NCBI RefSeq assembly: GCF_017874615.1
Contig: NZ_JAGIKV010000024.1
Location: 1 to 64,000 of the forward strand
Source of the DNA: Paenibacillus xylanexedens
GTDB taxonomy: Bacteria > Bacillota > Bacilli > Paenibacillales > Paenibacillaceae
Reading direction: 5' to 3'
Length of the DNA stretch: 64,000 nt
Shown piece by piece: positions 16,787 through 26,399 of the stretch (position 1 is the first letter of the stretch; each line of letters opens with the position of its first letter). The notes beneath the pieces were generated by a model, which was given only the letters and a program-made list of their open reading frames with translations, was not told the DNA's origin and searched no databases. The translations under genes and the position numbers were made by a program.

Positions 16787-19700
16787 ATGTCCAGAACAGA
16801 TTACCCAAAAGAAATGGCCAAACCTCTGCTTCCGCTGCGTGAAGCGATGGAGCAGACAGGGGACCATACGGCTGTACAGGCTATAACGGATTTAATCAGC
16901 AAGGCGGAAATGAAACATCTGACGATTGCGTTCTGTGGTCATTTCTCTGCAGGCAAATCGAGTCTCATCAACAGTTTATGCGGTAAGCGGGTGCTGCCTT
17001 CAAGTCCCGTTCCAACAAGTGCAAATGTGGTATCCATACGTAATGGTAAGCCAAGAGCGCTTATTTATACTACTCCAAACGTAAGCGCTGACAATGGAAC
17101 AGGAACACTTGAAGTTTCTCCAGAGGAATTGGAGGCGTATTGCAAAAATGGTGGAGCTTACAGCTCGATTGAGGTATGGGATGATATTCCTCTGCTGAAA
17201 GATGATGCTGTTCTGCTGGATACACCAGGTGTGGATTCAACAGATCGGGGCCACAGTCTCGCGACCCATTCCGCGCTTCATCTGGCGGATGTGGTGTTCT
17301 ATGTCATGGACTATAACCATGTCCAGTCCGAGACAAATCTTTCATTTGCCAAGAGTCTGTCGGATTGGGGCAAACCGTTGTTTTTGATCGTGAACCAGAT
17401 CGACAAGCATCGGGAGCGTGAGCTCTCTTTTGACGAATATACCGAAGGTGTCGAAGCTATATTTGCGGCCTGGGAAGTCAGATATGACGGACTGTTGTTT
17501 ACTTCCCTACGCGACAAGCAGCATCGCTACAACCAGTGGGATGTGCTTCCGGATCTCATTGGACACATGATGCAAGAGAAGGAAGCGTTAATTACGCACA
17601 GTTTGGCAAGTTCGGCTAGTCATGTAACGGAGCAACACCTGACGAGAGAAGCGGAGAAACGCGAGGATGAAGAGAATTCCCTGCTAGATGAGATCGGTGG
17701 CAAGGAAGGAATTGAACGTTTGGAACGAGAGCTGGAGCTTCTCGATCAACAAGCAGCAGACATTCGTACCGGACCTTCGCGAGTGCGCGAGAAATTCCGG
17801 GCAGAGCTGGAGCCTCTTCTGGCAAATGCAAATCTTACTCCTGCGGATATTCGTGCGTCTGCTGCCGCCTATTTGGAGAGCCGCAAACCAGGTTTCAGAG
17901 TAGGTTTATTGTTCTCAGGTGGCAAAACCGAGCAGGAGAAACAACGGCGTGCTTCTGAACTGGTAAGACTGTTACAGGATCAGGCTTCCGGACAAGTTGA
18001 GGTACATATTCGTACGATGCTTAGGCAGCTGGGTGAATCCCATCAGCTATGGGGAGCGGAGTGGGAGCAGGCACTTAATACAGAGCTGCCTGCTGTAGAT
18101 GAAGCACTATTGGATATGAAACGCAGTGCCAGTGCAGAGGTATCTCCAGAGTATGTGATTCAATTCAGTAAAGATGTGCGGGGCGAGATTGAGGCCCGCT
18201 ATCGCAGGTCGGCCATGATGCTGGCCGACCGCATGCTGGAAGCGCTGGGCGCGCGAGGCGAAGCCGCGCTCCAGGCGCTGGACGCCAGCCGCGCAGCGCT
18301 GCTGGCGCAATCCGCTGCGGCGGCGCGCTACACGGCGCTCCAGCGCAGCGCCGCCGCAGAGGCAGCAGGGCTGCGCAGCCTGCTGCCCCATGCGGGCCCC
18401 CTCCCCTCCGGGCTATTGCCGGAGGTGAAGGGCCCGCACGTGCCCGCGGTGCCTGAACCGGGCGAAGCTCCCGGTTCGCATGCGGGCACGTCAATGTCTG
18501 TGGCTGCGCAGCCACAGACGCCAGAGGCACCGCCGGCGCAGCGCGCAGTCGCAGCGGCGGTGCCTGGGCCATCGGCGGCGGCTGGTGCTGAACGCCGCCG
18601 ACGCCTGGACGCAGCAGCGGCACGGCTCGAAGCCGCTGCTGCGCTGGTAGAGCCGTACCCCGCCATGGGGTCGGCGGTACGGGATCTGCGTGCACGCGCG
18701 GCTTCGCTTGCGGGCGGCACGTTCACTCTGGCGCTGTTCGGAGCATTCAGCGCCGGCAAATCCTCCTTCGCCAACGCGTTGCTGGGCGAAGCTGTACTAC
18801 CCGTCTCGCCGCATCCAACAACTGCGGCGATTAACCGGATCATGGCTCCTGCCGGGGGCGCGGAGCATGGAACAGCCCGGGTCCGCATGAAGACCCGGGA
18901 CGCCTTCCAGGAAGACCTGGGCTATTCCTTCCGTTTGCTTGGACTGGGTGAGCCTGGAGCGGAGTGGCAGAAGCGAGTACGCTCCCTCTCACCACAGGAT
19001 GTACATCCGGCGGGACGTCCGCATTACAGCTTTTTACAGGCGGCAGCAGCTGGCTGGGAAGAAACAGCGGACCAGTTAGGTCAGGATGTGCTGGTGGATC
19101 TGGACGGTTATCGTAACTTTGTCGCAAACGAGAAGAAGTCCTGTTTTGTAGACAGTATCGATCTCTATTACAGTTGCGATGTGACTGAACAAGGCATTGT
19201 ATTGGTAGACACACCAGGAGCGGACTCCGTGAATGCGCGTCATACGGGTGTAACCTTCAATTATATGAAGAATGCGGATGCACTCATTTTTGTAACGTAT
19301 TACAACCATGCTTTCTCCCAAGGAGATCGACAGTTCCTGAATCAGTTGGGACGTGTTAAAGATAGTTCTGCCATGGATCAGATGTTCTTTGTCGTGAATG
19401 CCAGTGACTTGTCTTCCTCTGAGGAAGAACTGGAGCAGGTTCTCGATCATGTGAGTACCCAACTGCGCAGTAATGGAATTCGGGCACCACGACTCTTCCC
19501 GGTATCCAGCATACTGGCGATGGAAGGCAAGATGGCAGGTGATTCGAAGCTGCTTGAGCAATCCGGTTTTATCCGTTTTGAGGAAGAGTTCAACCAATTT
19601 GCAGGCAGAGAATTAGCCGATCTTGCTGTAGGTGGAGCTTCCGAAGAGATGGCACGTGTCATTCAGCGGCTGAAGAAGCGTGCGGAAGATGCGGCTCAGG

Positions 19701-20473
19701 GCGAGGAAGTATTGCAGCAGCGGCGGGATGAATTGGAGACGATCCAGGGACAGTCACGCCAGCGCATACAGCAACTTGCAGCAAGATCCATGAAGGAAGA
19801 ATTGTCACAGGAAACAGCAGAATTGCTCTTCCATGTGCGGCAGCGACTTGCCTATCGTCTTGGTCTATTCATGGCAGAAGCATTCCATCCATCCGTACTT
19901 CGGGAGGATCGAGGCAATCTGAAGATGGCTTTTGCAGCCTGTGGACGTGAACTGTTACGTATGATTGCCATTGAACTGGAGCAGGAACTGCTTGCTACCA
20001 CCCTCAGACTTGAACAGGCAGGTCAGACCTGGCTGATGAAGCAAGTTACGGATTGTATAGACGAGGTGAGACAGTTATCTGGAGGCGTGGATGTGTCACT
20101 GCCACTGAACGAACGCTGGAGTACACCTGTGCTTGAAGAAGTTCGTCTGGAAGAACCGTCTGGATGGAAAAGCTATTTGAATTATTTCCGCAATCCGAAA
20201 CAGTTCTTCGAAGGGGATGGACGTCAGCGGTTACAAGAGGCACTTGATCCTGTCCTCAAACAGATGATCATTGAAGTTCTTCCTGCTGCGCAAGACAAAC
20301 TGATTCAGTTTTATGACAACCAGCTCTGTCAATCCTTGCAACACCAATCCCGTCAGTTGGAAGAACGTCTGGACGAGGCGGTAAGTGGAATTCAAGATAC
20401 ACTGGAGAGCGGAATTCCGGCGGAGCAATGGACCAGCTTGTCTAACCAACTGGAACAGATTGAACGCAGTTAA
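16787..20473 (+). CDS. dynA: Double-headed dynamin-family GTPase (DynA-like)
   Basis: A 1228-residue fusion of two bacterial dynamin-like units, as in Bacillus DynA (YpbR, about 1190 residues). Unit 1: P-loop GHFSAGKSS (about residue 50), G3 DTPGVDSTD (about 145), G4 NQID (about 202). Unit 2: P-loop GAFSAGKSS (about 651), G3 DTPGADSVN (about 807), G4-like NASD (about 869). Each head is followed by a long helical stalk. The two units are joined by an Ala/Pro-rich linker encoded by unusually GC-rich DNA (about 18180-18730). The start is ATG 16787 with AGGGGGAAGG upstream; the longer frame from 16670 lacks a ribosome binding site. In Bacillus, DynA tethers and fuses membranes and helps survival of membrane stress and phage attack. 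It stands alone here. Confidence 0.92.
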   Translation: MSRTDYPKEMAKPLLPLREAMEQTGDHTAVQAITDLISKAEMKHLTIAFCGHFSAGKSSLINSLCGKRVLPSSPVPTSANVVSIRNGKPRALIYTTPNVSADNGTGTLEVSPEELEAYCKNGGAYSSIEVWDDIPLLKDDAVLLDTPGVDSTDRGHSLATHSALHLADVVFYVMDYNHVQSETNLSFAKSLSDWGKPLFLIVNQIDKHRERELSFDEYTEGVEAIFAAWEVRYDGLLFTSLRDKQHRYNQWDVLPDLIGHMMQEKEALITHSLASSASHVTEQHLTREAEKREDEENSLLDEIGGKEGIERLERELELLDQQAADIRTGPSRVREKFRAELEPLLANANLTPADIRASAAAYLESRKPGFRVGLLFSGGKTEQEKQRRASELVRLLQDQASGQVEVHIRTMLRQLGESHQLWGAEWEQALNTELPAVDEALLDMKRSASAEVSPEYVIQFSKDVRGEIEARYRRSAMMLADRMLEALGARGEAALQALDASRAALLAQSAAAARYTALQRSAAAEAAGLRSLLPHAGPLPSGLLPEVKGPHVPAVPEPGEAPGSHAGTSMSVAAQPQTPEAPPAQRAVAAAVPGPSAAAGAERRRRLDAAAARLEAAAALVEPYPAMGSAVRDLRARAASLAGGTFTLALFGAFSAGKSSFANALLGEAVLPVSPHPTTAAINRIMAPAGGAEHGTARVRMKTRDAFQEDLGYSFRLLGLGEPGAEWQKRVRSLSPQDVHPAGRPHYSFLQAAAAGWEETADQLGQDVLVDLDGYRNFVANEKKSCFVDSIDLYYSCDVTEQGIVLVDTPGADSVNARHTGVTFNYMKNADALIFVTYYNHAFSQGDRQFLNQLGRVKDSSAMDQMFFVVNASDLSSSEEELEQVLDHVSTQLRSNGIRAPRLFPVSSILAMEGKMAGDSKLLEQSGFIRFEEEFNQFAGRELADLAVGGASEEMARVIQRLKKRAEDAAQGEEVLQQRRDELETIQGQSRQRIQQLAARSMKEELSQETAELLFHVRQRLAYRLGLFMAEAFHPSVLREDRGNLKMAFAACGRELLRMIAIELEQELLATTLRLEQAGQTWLMKQVTDCIDEVRQLSGGVDVSLPLNERWSTPVLEEVRLEEPSGWKSYLNYFRNPKQFFEGDGRQRLQEALDPVLKQMIIEVLPAAQDKLIQFYDNQLCQSLQHQSRQLEERLDEAVSGIQDTLESGIPAEQWTSLSNQLEQIERS

Positions 20474-20563
20474 ACTCACGGCATAACACGTATTCTCTGG
20501 AAGTCTTTGTAAAACAAAATGAATGATACAGCAACACATTGAAAATGTTGCGAAAATCAACCC

Positions 20564-20605
20564 AAAAAGGCCCCTGCCGAAAAGGTATATAGGGAGCCTT
20601 TTTTT
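20564..20605 (+). terminator. Terminator after the dynamin gene
   Basis: AAAAAGGCCCCT (20564-20575) pairs with AGGGAGCCTTTTT with one bulge, and T residues run to 20605. The remaining 20606-20797 holds no supported gene. Confidence 0.75.
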
Positions 20606-20797
20606 GGTACGAACAACCTGAAATAAAGAGAATATTCAAACATTTGATTGAAAGGTGGGTATTTACCTTCGTTAATGCGTCAATAAGCTGAAAGCAGGCA
20701 GAATATGGTCTGTTATTCGCTTTGCCGCGAATGGGGTACGGTGATAAACTTCATAAATGTTCATAGTATTTTTGAACGACATAAGAGGAGGAGAAAC

Positions 20798-22570
20798 ATG
20801 GATGTTCTTAGGCAACTGCAAACCTTTTTTTGGGAAAAGCGAACATATTTATTTGGTTCAATCTTGTTCCTCGCCTTAGCGACCGCACTTGGGTTAGTGT
20901 ATCCGTACATGCTGAGGATACTGATTGATGACATCATTGTTCCGCGAACTTTTGAAGACGTTCCCATAATTGCCTTGACTGTGTTAGGTGTAGTTATTTT
21001 GAAAGCGGGAATGCAGTTTTTACACGGCTTTTATGGAGGACGCTTGGGTAACTTCCTGGCGTACAGACTTCGTAATGCATGTTACGAAAAGCTTCAATTT
21101 TTATCCTTCCGTTATTATGATACGGCCAAGACTGGTGATCTGATGTCTCGCCTCACGGGAGATTTGGAAGCCATCCGTAACTTTATCGGATTTGGTTTCG
21201 CCCAGATTCTTAACATGGTTTTCATGGTCGTATTTGGCGCAATCATGATGATGACCATGAGTTGGCAGCTGACGCTGTTCACACTCATATGCATCCCATT
21301 ACTTGCCTTCGTTGCGCTGAGATTCGAATCCAAAATTCACCCTGCGTTTCAGGAGATGCGGCTGGCGCTTAGTTCACTGACAACAGCGGTACAGGAGAAT
21401 ATCACTGGCGTACGTACGGTAAAATCCTTTGCACGTGAGCCATATGAAGTGGAGAAATTCTCCATACGAAATGAGCGTTACAAGACAAATCAGATTCATG
21501 CTGCAACATTGTGGAGTCGCTATTTTCCGATCATGGAGATTCTTGCTTCGGTGAGTATCGTTCTGTTGCTGGTGATCGGTGGAAGAATGGTTATACAGAA
21601 GACGCTGACACTCGGTGAACTCGTTGCCTTTTTCAGTTTGATCTGGTACATAATCGGTCCAATGTGGAACCTTGGGTTCCATATCAACAACTATACGCAA
21701 TCCAAAGCTTCAGGTGAACGGGTGCTCGAACTGCTGAATACGCCAGTGGATGTGGAAGAAACGCAAGATCCAGTCATTGTGGAGGCAGACCAAGTGAACG
21801 GCCATGTGACATTTGAATCCGTTACCTTTGCCTACGGCAACAAAATGCCAGCAGTAACCGATATTAACTTTGATGCTACACCCGGTTCTGTAATCGGTTT
21901 CCTCGGGGGAACAGGGTCAGGTAAATCGACCATCATTCAGCTTCTGATGCGTGCCTATAACGTGAACTCGGGAACGATTAAGCTGGATGGCAAAAACATT
22001 AAAGACATAGGCATCCGCAGTTTGCGGAGTCAGATCGCTTCTGTTTTCCAGGAAACATTCCTGTTCTCATCCAGCATTCGCAATAATATTTCCTACGGAC
22101 TTAAGAATGTCACCACGGATGAGATTATCCGTGCAGCCAAGCTGGCCAAGGCTCATGACTTCATTATGGAGTTCCCGGACGGATATGACACAGTGGTTGG
22201 TGAGCGCGGCATGGGATTATCGGGTGGACAGAAACAGCGGATTGCGATTGCAAGGGCTTTGCTGAAAAATCCAAAAATTCTGGTACTTGATGATGCAACC
22301 AGCGCCGTGGACATGGAGACAGAACACGAGATTCAGTCCGGTTTCCAGGAAGTTATGCGCGGCAGAACGACATTTATTATTGCACACCGTATATCTTCAC
22401 TACGACATGCAGATGAGATTCTGGTGCTCGATGAAGGCCGCGTGGTACAACGTGGCAAACATACCGAACTCATTGAAGTGCCTGGACCATATCAGGATGT
22501 TTATAAAATTCAATATGCAGATTATATTGCCCGCGGTAAGCGGGAGGCTGGGGAGCAGGTGAATTCATGA
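20798..22570 (+). CDS. yheI: Heterodimeric ABC multidrug exporter, subunit 1 (YheI/BmrC type)
   Basis: A 590-residue half-transporter with six membrane segments (about 15-310) and a nucleotide-binding domain (about 345-580). Walker A is GGTGSGKST (about 370). The signature is canonical LSGGQ (about 473). Walker B reads ILVLDDATS (about 494), so the catalytic Glu is replaced by Asp. The H-loop is IAHRISS (about 528). This asymmetry is that of BmrC/LmrC/TM287-type subunits. ATG 20798 has AAGAGGAGGAG upstream; the longer frame from 20705 is not supported. It overlaps the next gene by four bases (ATGA), so the two are translationally coupled. Confidence 0.93.
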   Translation: MDVLRQLQTFFWEKRTYLFGSILFLALATALGLVYPYMLRILIDDIIVPRTFEDVPIIALTVLGVVILKAGMQFLHGFYGGRLGNFLAYRLRNACYEKLQFLSFRYYDTAKTGDLMSRLTGDLEAIRNFIGFGFAQILNMVFMVVFGAIMMMTMSWQLTLFTLICIPLLAFVALRFESKIHPAFQEMRLALSSLTTAVQENITGVRTVKSFAREPYEVEKFSIRNERYKTNQIHAATLWSRYFPIMEILASVSIVLLLVIGGRMVIQKTLTLGELVAFFSLIWYIIGPMWNLGFHINNYTQSKASGERVLELLNTPVDVEETQDPVIVEADQVNGHVTFESVTFAYGNKMPAVTDINFDATPGSVIGFLGGTGSGKSTIIQLLMRAYNVNSGTIKLDGKNIKDIGIRSLRSQIASVFQETFLFSSSIRNNISYGLKNVTTDEIIRAAKLAKAHDFIMEFPDGYDTVVGERGMGLSGGQKQRIAIARALLKNPKILVLDDATSAVDMETEHEIQSGFQEVMRGRTTFIIAHRISSLRHADEILVLDEGRVVQRGKHTELIEVPGPYQDVYKIQYADYIARGKREAGEQVNS

Positions 22571-24417
22571 GTGCCGAAACGATAGCAGACAGGCGCGAGG
22601 CAAAAGTGGCCTCTGAGAAGAAACTGAATGAACGCTTTGTGTATCAGGATGATGAAATTATTGAAAAACCGTTTAACTGGAAAGAATTTGGACGTTTATT
22701 TGCATACATGAAACCTTATGCGAAACAACTGTTGCCACTCGTGATTCTAATGATGATTCTGGGTACCATTACGAAATTATCCGTACCTTTTCTGATCAGT
22801 CTGGCGATTGACCGGGCCATCGCACCGGCCACAGGGTTACCAAGTATGACTATGCTTTATTGGATTGCTGGCTCTATATTATTCTTGTATCTCGTTCAAT
22901 GGGCTGCCAACACGTACCGGATCAAACTGACGAACATTATCGGACAGCGCGTTATTTATGATCTACGCTCGGATCTGTTCAAGCATATCCAGAAGCTGTC
23001 CTTTAACTTTTTTGACAAAAGACCGGCAGGTTCGGTACTGGTGCGTGTTACGAATGATATTAACTCCCTTCAGGATCTTTTCACCAATGGTGCAGTTAAC
23101 GTCATGATCGACTGCGTACAGCTGCTCGGGATCATTGTGATCTTGCTGTTGATTAACTGGAAACTGGGTCTTGCCGTGATCATTACGGTGCCAATCATGT
23201 TTATTATCTCGACCAAACTGCGGGTGCTGATCCGCCGTGCTTGGCAGGATGTGCGCATGAAGAACTCTCGTATTAACTCCCACTTGAATGAATCCATTCA
23301 AGGGATTCGAGTGACTCAGGCTTACACACAGGAAAAAGAGAACATGAAGTATTTTGACAACATGAATCTGTCCAGCAAAAAGTCATGGGATAGAGCATCA
23401 GCGATGAACCAGGGCTTCGGACCGCTGATTGAGATTACAGGCGGTTTTGGTACATTGATTCTCTTCTGGTTCGGTGCCTATCTGATTCAACAGGATCAGT
23501 TGACCGTGGGATTACTTGTTGCCTTTGCCAACTATGTCGGTAACTTCTGGGACCCAATCAACCGTCTGGGACAGATGTACAATCAGTTGCTGGTTGCAAT
23601 GGCATCATCGGAGCGTATCTTCGAATTCATGGATGAAAAACCAAGTATTGCGGATAAACCAGGTGCCAAGCCGCTTCCTTCTATTAAAGGAGATATCGCA
23701 TTCGAAAATGTTGTGTTCGAATACGAGAAGGGCAGACAGGCGCTGAAAGGAATCAGCTTCTCGGCGGCAGCGGGACAATCGATTGCACTTGTTGGTCATA
23801 CGGGCTCAGGTAAAAGTACGATCATCAATCTGATCAGTCGTTTCTATGATATATCCGGCGGACGTCTCACCATTGACGGACAGGATGTGCGGGATGTAAC
23901 GGTAGAGAGTTTACGCAGCCAGATCAGCATTGTATTACAGGATACCTTCATCTTCTCGGGTACGATTCGTGACAATATTCGATTTGGGCGACTGGATGCA
24001 ACGAATGAAGAGGTGGAGGATGCAGCCAAAGCAGTCAATGCACATGAGTTCATCATGAAGCTGCCTGGCGGATATGATACCGAAGTAGAGGAGCGCGGGA
24101 ACGTATTATCCATGGGACAGCGACAATTGTTATCCTTTGCCCGTGCGCTGCTTGCTGATCCACGCATATTGATTCTGGATGAAGCTACAGCCAGTATTGA
24201 TACGGAGACAGAGCTTAAAATCCAGGAAGCGTTGAAGGTGCTGTTGCAGGGAAGAACGTCCTTTATGGTCGCTCACCGTCTCTCAACGATCCGGAATGCA
24301 GATAACATTATCGTCCTGGATCATGGTGAAATTAAAGAAGAGGGCAACCATGAGCAGCTTATCCAAAAACAAGGCGTGTATAATGGATTAATAGAAGCTC
24401 AATACAGATTTTTGTGA
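22567..24417 (+). CDS. yheH: Heterodimeric ABC multidrug exporter, subunit 2 (YheH/BmrD type)
   Basis: A 616-residue half-transporter with an N-terminal cytoplasmic extension of about 45 residues, six membrane segments (about 55-345) and an NBD (about 375-610). Walker A is GHTGSGKST (about 409). The signature deviates to LSMGQ (about 514). Walker B ILILDEATAS keeps the catalytic Glu (about 540). The changed signature here and the Asp Walker B in subunit 1 together give one consensus and one degenerate ATP site, as in BmrCD and LmrCD. In Bacillus bmrCD is induced by ribosome-targeting antibiotics through a leader peptide; no such leader was recognised here. A long terminator follows. Confidence 0.93.
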   Translation: MSAETIADRREAKVASEKKLNERFVYQDDEIIEKPFNWKEFGRLFAYMKPYAKQLLPLVILMMILGTITKLSVPFLISLAIDRAIAPATGLPSMTMLYWIAGSILFLYLVQWAANTYRIKLTNIIGQRVIYDLRSDLFKHIQKLSFNFFDKRPAGSVLVRVTNDINSLQDLFTNGAVNVMIDCVQLLGIIVILLLINWKLGLAVIITVPIMFIISTKLRVLIRRAWQDVRMKNSRINSHLNESIQGIRVTQAYTQEKENMKYFDNMNLSSKKSWDRASAMNQGFGPLIEITGGFGTLILFWFGAYLIQQDQLTVGLLVAFANYVGNFWDPINRLGQMYNQLLVAMASSERIFEFMDEKPSIADKPGAKPLPSIKGDIAFENVVFEYEKGRQALKGISFSAAAGQSIALVGHTGSGKSTIINLISRFYDISGGRLTIDGQDVRDVTVESLRSQISIVLQDTFIFSGTIRDNIRFGRLDATNEEVEDAAKAVNAHEFIMKLPGGYDTEVEERGNVLSMGQRQLLSFARALLADPRILILDEATASIDTETELKIQEALKVLLQGRTSFMVAHRLSTIRNADNIIVLDHGEIKEEGNHEQLIQKQGVYNGLIEAQYRFL

Positions 24418-24465
24418 TGAAACCTTCGGACGCCTGTGAAGCGTCTGAACACATATGAACTTATA

Positions 24466-24556
24466 ACACTCTGGCGTTCTATAGCCTGATCCTTCAATAA
24501 TAAGTGCATCTTATTCATTGAAGACAGGTTAGAGGATAGCCGGAGTGTTTTTTTTA
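24466..24556 (+). terminator. Long hairpin terminator after the ABC exporter
   Basis: ACACTCTGGC (24466-24475) pairs with GCCGGAGTGT (24539-24548). Inside it, further paired blocks exist (GCCTG/CAGG, CTTCAAT/ATTGAAG, TAAG/CTTA). About eight T residues follow. The hairpin spans 83 bases, unusually long for a terminator. Confidence 0.85.
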
Positions 24557-24633
24557 TTCGTTAGTGTGGTATGTTATATTTTTGAAGAATGAAATCAATA
24601 CAATCGTTCATGGCTGGAGGGAGATCAACGCAG

Positions 24634-26268
24634 ATGGACAACAACGAAATAAATTCAAAGCATTTGGATCACCTGGATCATATGAATTTTAGGCTCCTTT
24701 ACGTGAATTATACGAGTGATCCTGCGACGGAGTGGCTTCTGAGGAAACACTTCATTGAAACATACATGTTATTATTTGTAGCCAGTGGGCAAGGGTGGTT
24801 AAAGATAGATGGCAGTTTCATTGAATTAAAGGCGGGCGGACTGTATGTAGGCTTCCCGGGGCAGCTGGTTGAGGCAAATGTGCATTCGTTGGATGAACGA
24901 GGCGTGTATCACATGAGTTTTGATGTCATGTACGCACTGGAGCAGGAGGGTGAAAGAGCCCTGGATATGATGAAACAACTTTTGCGTAATGAAGTGAATG
25001 GTGAGGTCACCTCATCTTCACCCGTTGCTGTTGGCGTGATCTGTCAGATGATTTACCACCATACATTGAAGAAGGATGGCTTGCAACGGTACTATGGTCA
25101 GATCCGTTTTCAGGAACTGCTGTATACCATGTTTTACGACGGAGCCTATGCAGAAAAGACGGATCTGACTTCACCGATTGAACATGTTAAGGCCTATATG
25201 GAGCAGAATTACGCGAAGAGATTAACCATCGAGAAATTAGCAAATGTGGCACGAATGAGCTCTCGACATTTCATGCGTTTATTCAAGAAAAGGTATGGTT
25301 ATAGTCCAGTGGACTATTTAACGCTATATCGAATTAAACAAGCCCAGATCTTAATGAGAAATGATCACAGTTATCGACTCAAGGATGTGGCATCGTACGT
25401 GGGTTATCAGGATGAGACGTATTTCCGGCGTAAATTCAAGCAAATCTCTGGCATTCCACCAGCAGCGTTTATACGTAATAGCAAACAAAAAATTGCTGCA
25501 ATTCATTCTGTAAGCATTGGTATACTGCTTGCATTGCAGATCATTCCCTGTGCAGCGCCAGCAAGTCATCCATGGACATACTATTATAGACGTAAATATG
25601 AAACGGACAAAGTTATGCCACTCGCAGAGAGTGAGACCACTTGGCTGGAACAGCTTCGATTAGTTAAACCTGATTATATTATTACGATTGGGACAGAGTC
25701 TGAGTCTCTGAAAAGTCAGCTTCAATCCATTGCTCCTGTGTGTGACTTCCCTTGGGAAAAAGGTGATTGGAGAGAACATTTGAGATATGTTGCAAGCTTT
25801 TTGGACAGGTCGGATATTGCAGAGGTGTGGCTTCAAAGATATGAAGAGAAGGCAAAGATCATTAAGAATCAGCTTACAGATTTCATACGAAAAGACAGGC
25901 TGGTTGTACTCAAAGTTCATGGTGAAGCGTTGCAGATGTTAGGCCCAAGGAGCATTGCTTCCGTTTTTTACGTTGATATGCAAATGGAGGGTCCCGAAGG
26001 GGTTGAGACTTATTGGGAACGGGGCACAGTGACCATTAAGGAGCTATCTGTTCTCAACGTGGAAAGAATATTACTGATTGTGGGTGATGATGAGACATCC
26101 AGGCAGACATGGTCTGCTGTGCGTAAGTCTGAAGAATGGCTTGAGTTGTTAGCGGTACAGAATGGCAGAATGGATATCCTGTTGTCGAGCGTCCTGCTGG
26201 ACTACACTGCATTTACCCATGAGCTTATGTTGGATGAAATATTAAAGTTATGGCAAGATCGTCCATAG
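24634..26268 (+). CDS. AraC-family regulator with periplasmic-binding sensor domain (Btr-like)
   Basis: A 544-residue regulator with three parts: an N-terminal cupin-like AraC domain (about 20-170), a double helix-turn-helix DNA-binding domain (about 185-290; ERLTIEKLA-like start, then DVASYVGYQDETYFRRKFKQ), and a C-terminal TroA/siderophore-binding-protein-like domain (about 320-540). It has no signal peptide, so the sensor domain is cytoplasmic. Bacillus Btr (YbbB) has this layout and senses Fe-bacillibactin to activate feuABC. ATG 24634 has GGAGGGAG upstream; an in-frame ATG at 24589 is less well supported. The next gene is a Fur-boxed siderophore-binding lipoprotein, its likely target. 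Confidence 0.9.
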   Translation: MDNNEINSKHLDHLDHMNFRLLYVNYTSDPATEWLLRKHFIETYMLLFVASGQGWLKIDGSFIELKAGGLYVGFPGQLVEANVHSLDERGVYHMSFDVMYALEQEGERALDMMKQLLRNEVNGEVTSSSPVAVGVICQMIYHHTLKKDGLQRYYGQIRFQELLYTMFYDGAYAEKTDLTSPIEHVKAYMEQNYAKRLTIEKLANVARMSSRHFMRLFKKRYGYSPVDYLTLYRIKQAQILMRNDHSYRLKDVASYVGYQDETYFRRKFKQISGIPPAAFIRNSKQKIAAIHSVSIGILLALQIIPCAAPASHPWTYYYRRKYETDKVMPLAESETTWLEQLRLVKPDYIITIGTESESLKSQLQSIAPVCDFPWEKGDWREHLRYVASFLDRSDIAEVWLQRYEEKAKIIKNQLTDFIRKDRLVVLKVHGEALQMLGPRSIASVFYVDMQMEGPEGVETYWERGTVTIKELSVLNVERILLIVGDDETSRQTWSAVRKSEEWLELLAVQNGRMDILLSSVLLDYTAFTHELMLDEILKLWQDRP

Positions 26269-26333
26269 CAAAAAGTCTGAATAGTCAATATCATACCTGA
26301 ACATATTTTAATATACTTACTCCTATATCAAAT

Positions 26334-26352
26334 GATAATGATAATTATTATT
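26334..26352 (+). promoter_or_regulatory. Fur box before the siderophore-binding protein gene
   Basis: GATAATGATAATTATTATT matches 17 of 19 Fur-box positions and lies 48 bases before the start codon. It should repress the downstream genes when iron is sufficient. Confidence 0.85.
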
Positions 26353-26399
26353 AATTAGACGTTGTCATAACTAAATGCCATATAGGGGGTACATAAAGA

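Noticed and set aside
18165..18888. Long minus-strand open frames (176 and 186 codons) in the dynamin linker region
   Set aside because: They arise because the GC-rich linker DNA has few stops. The encoded proteins are low-complexity Arg/Ala/Pro, lack ribosome binding sites and lie opposite a real gene.
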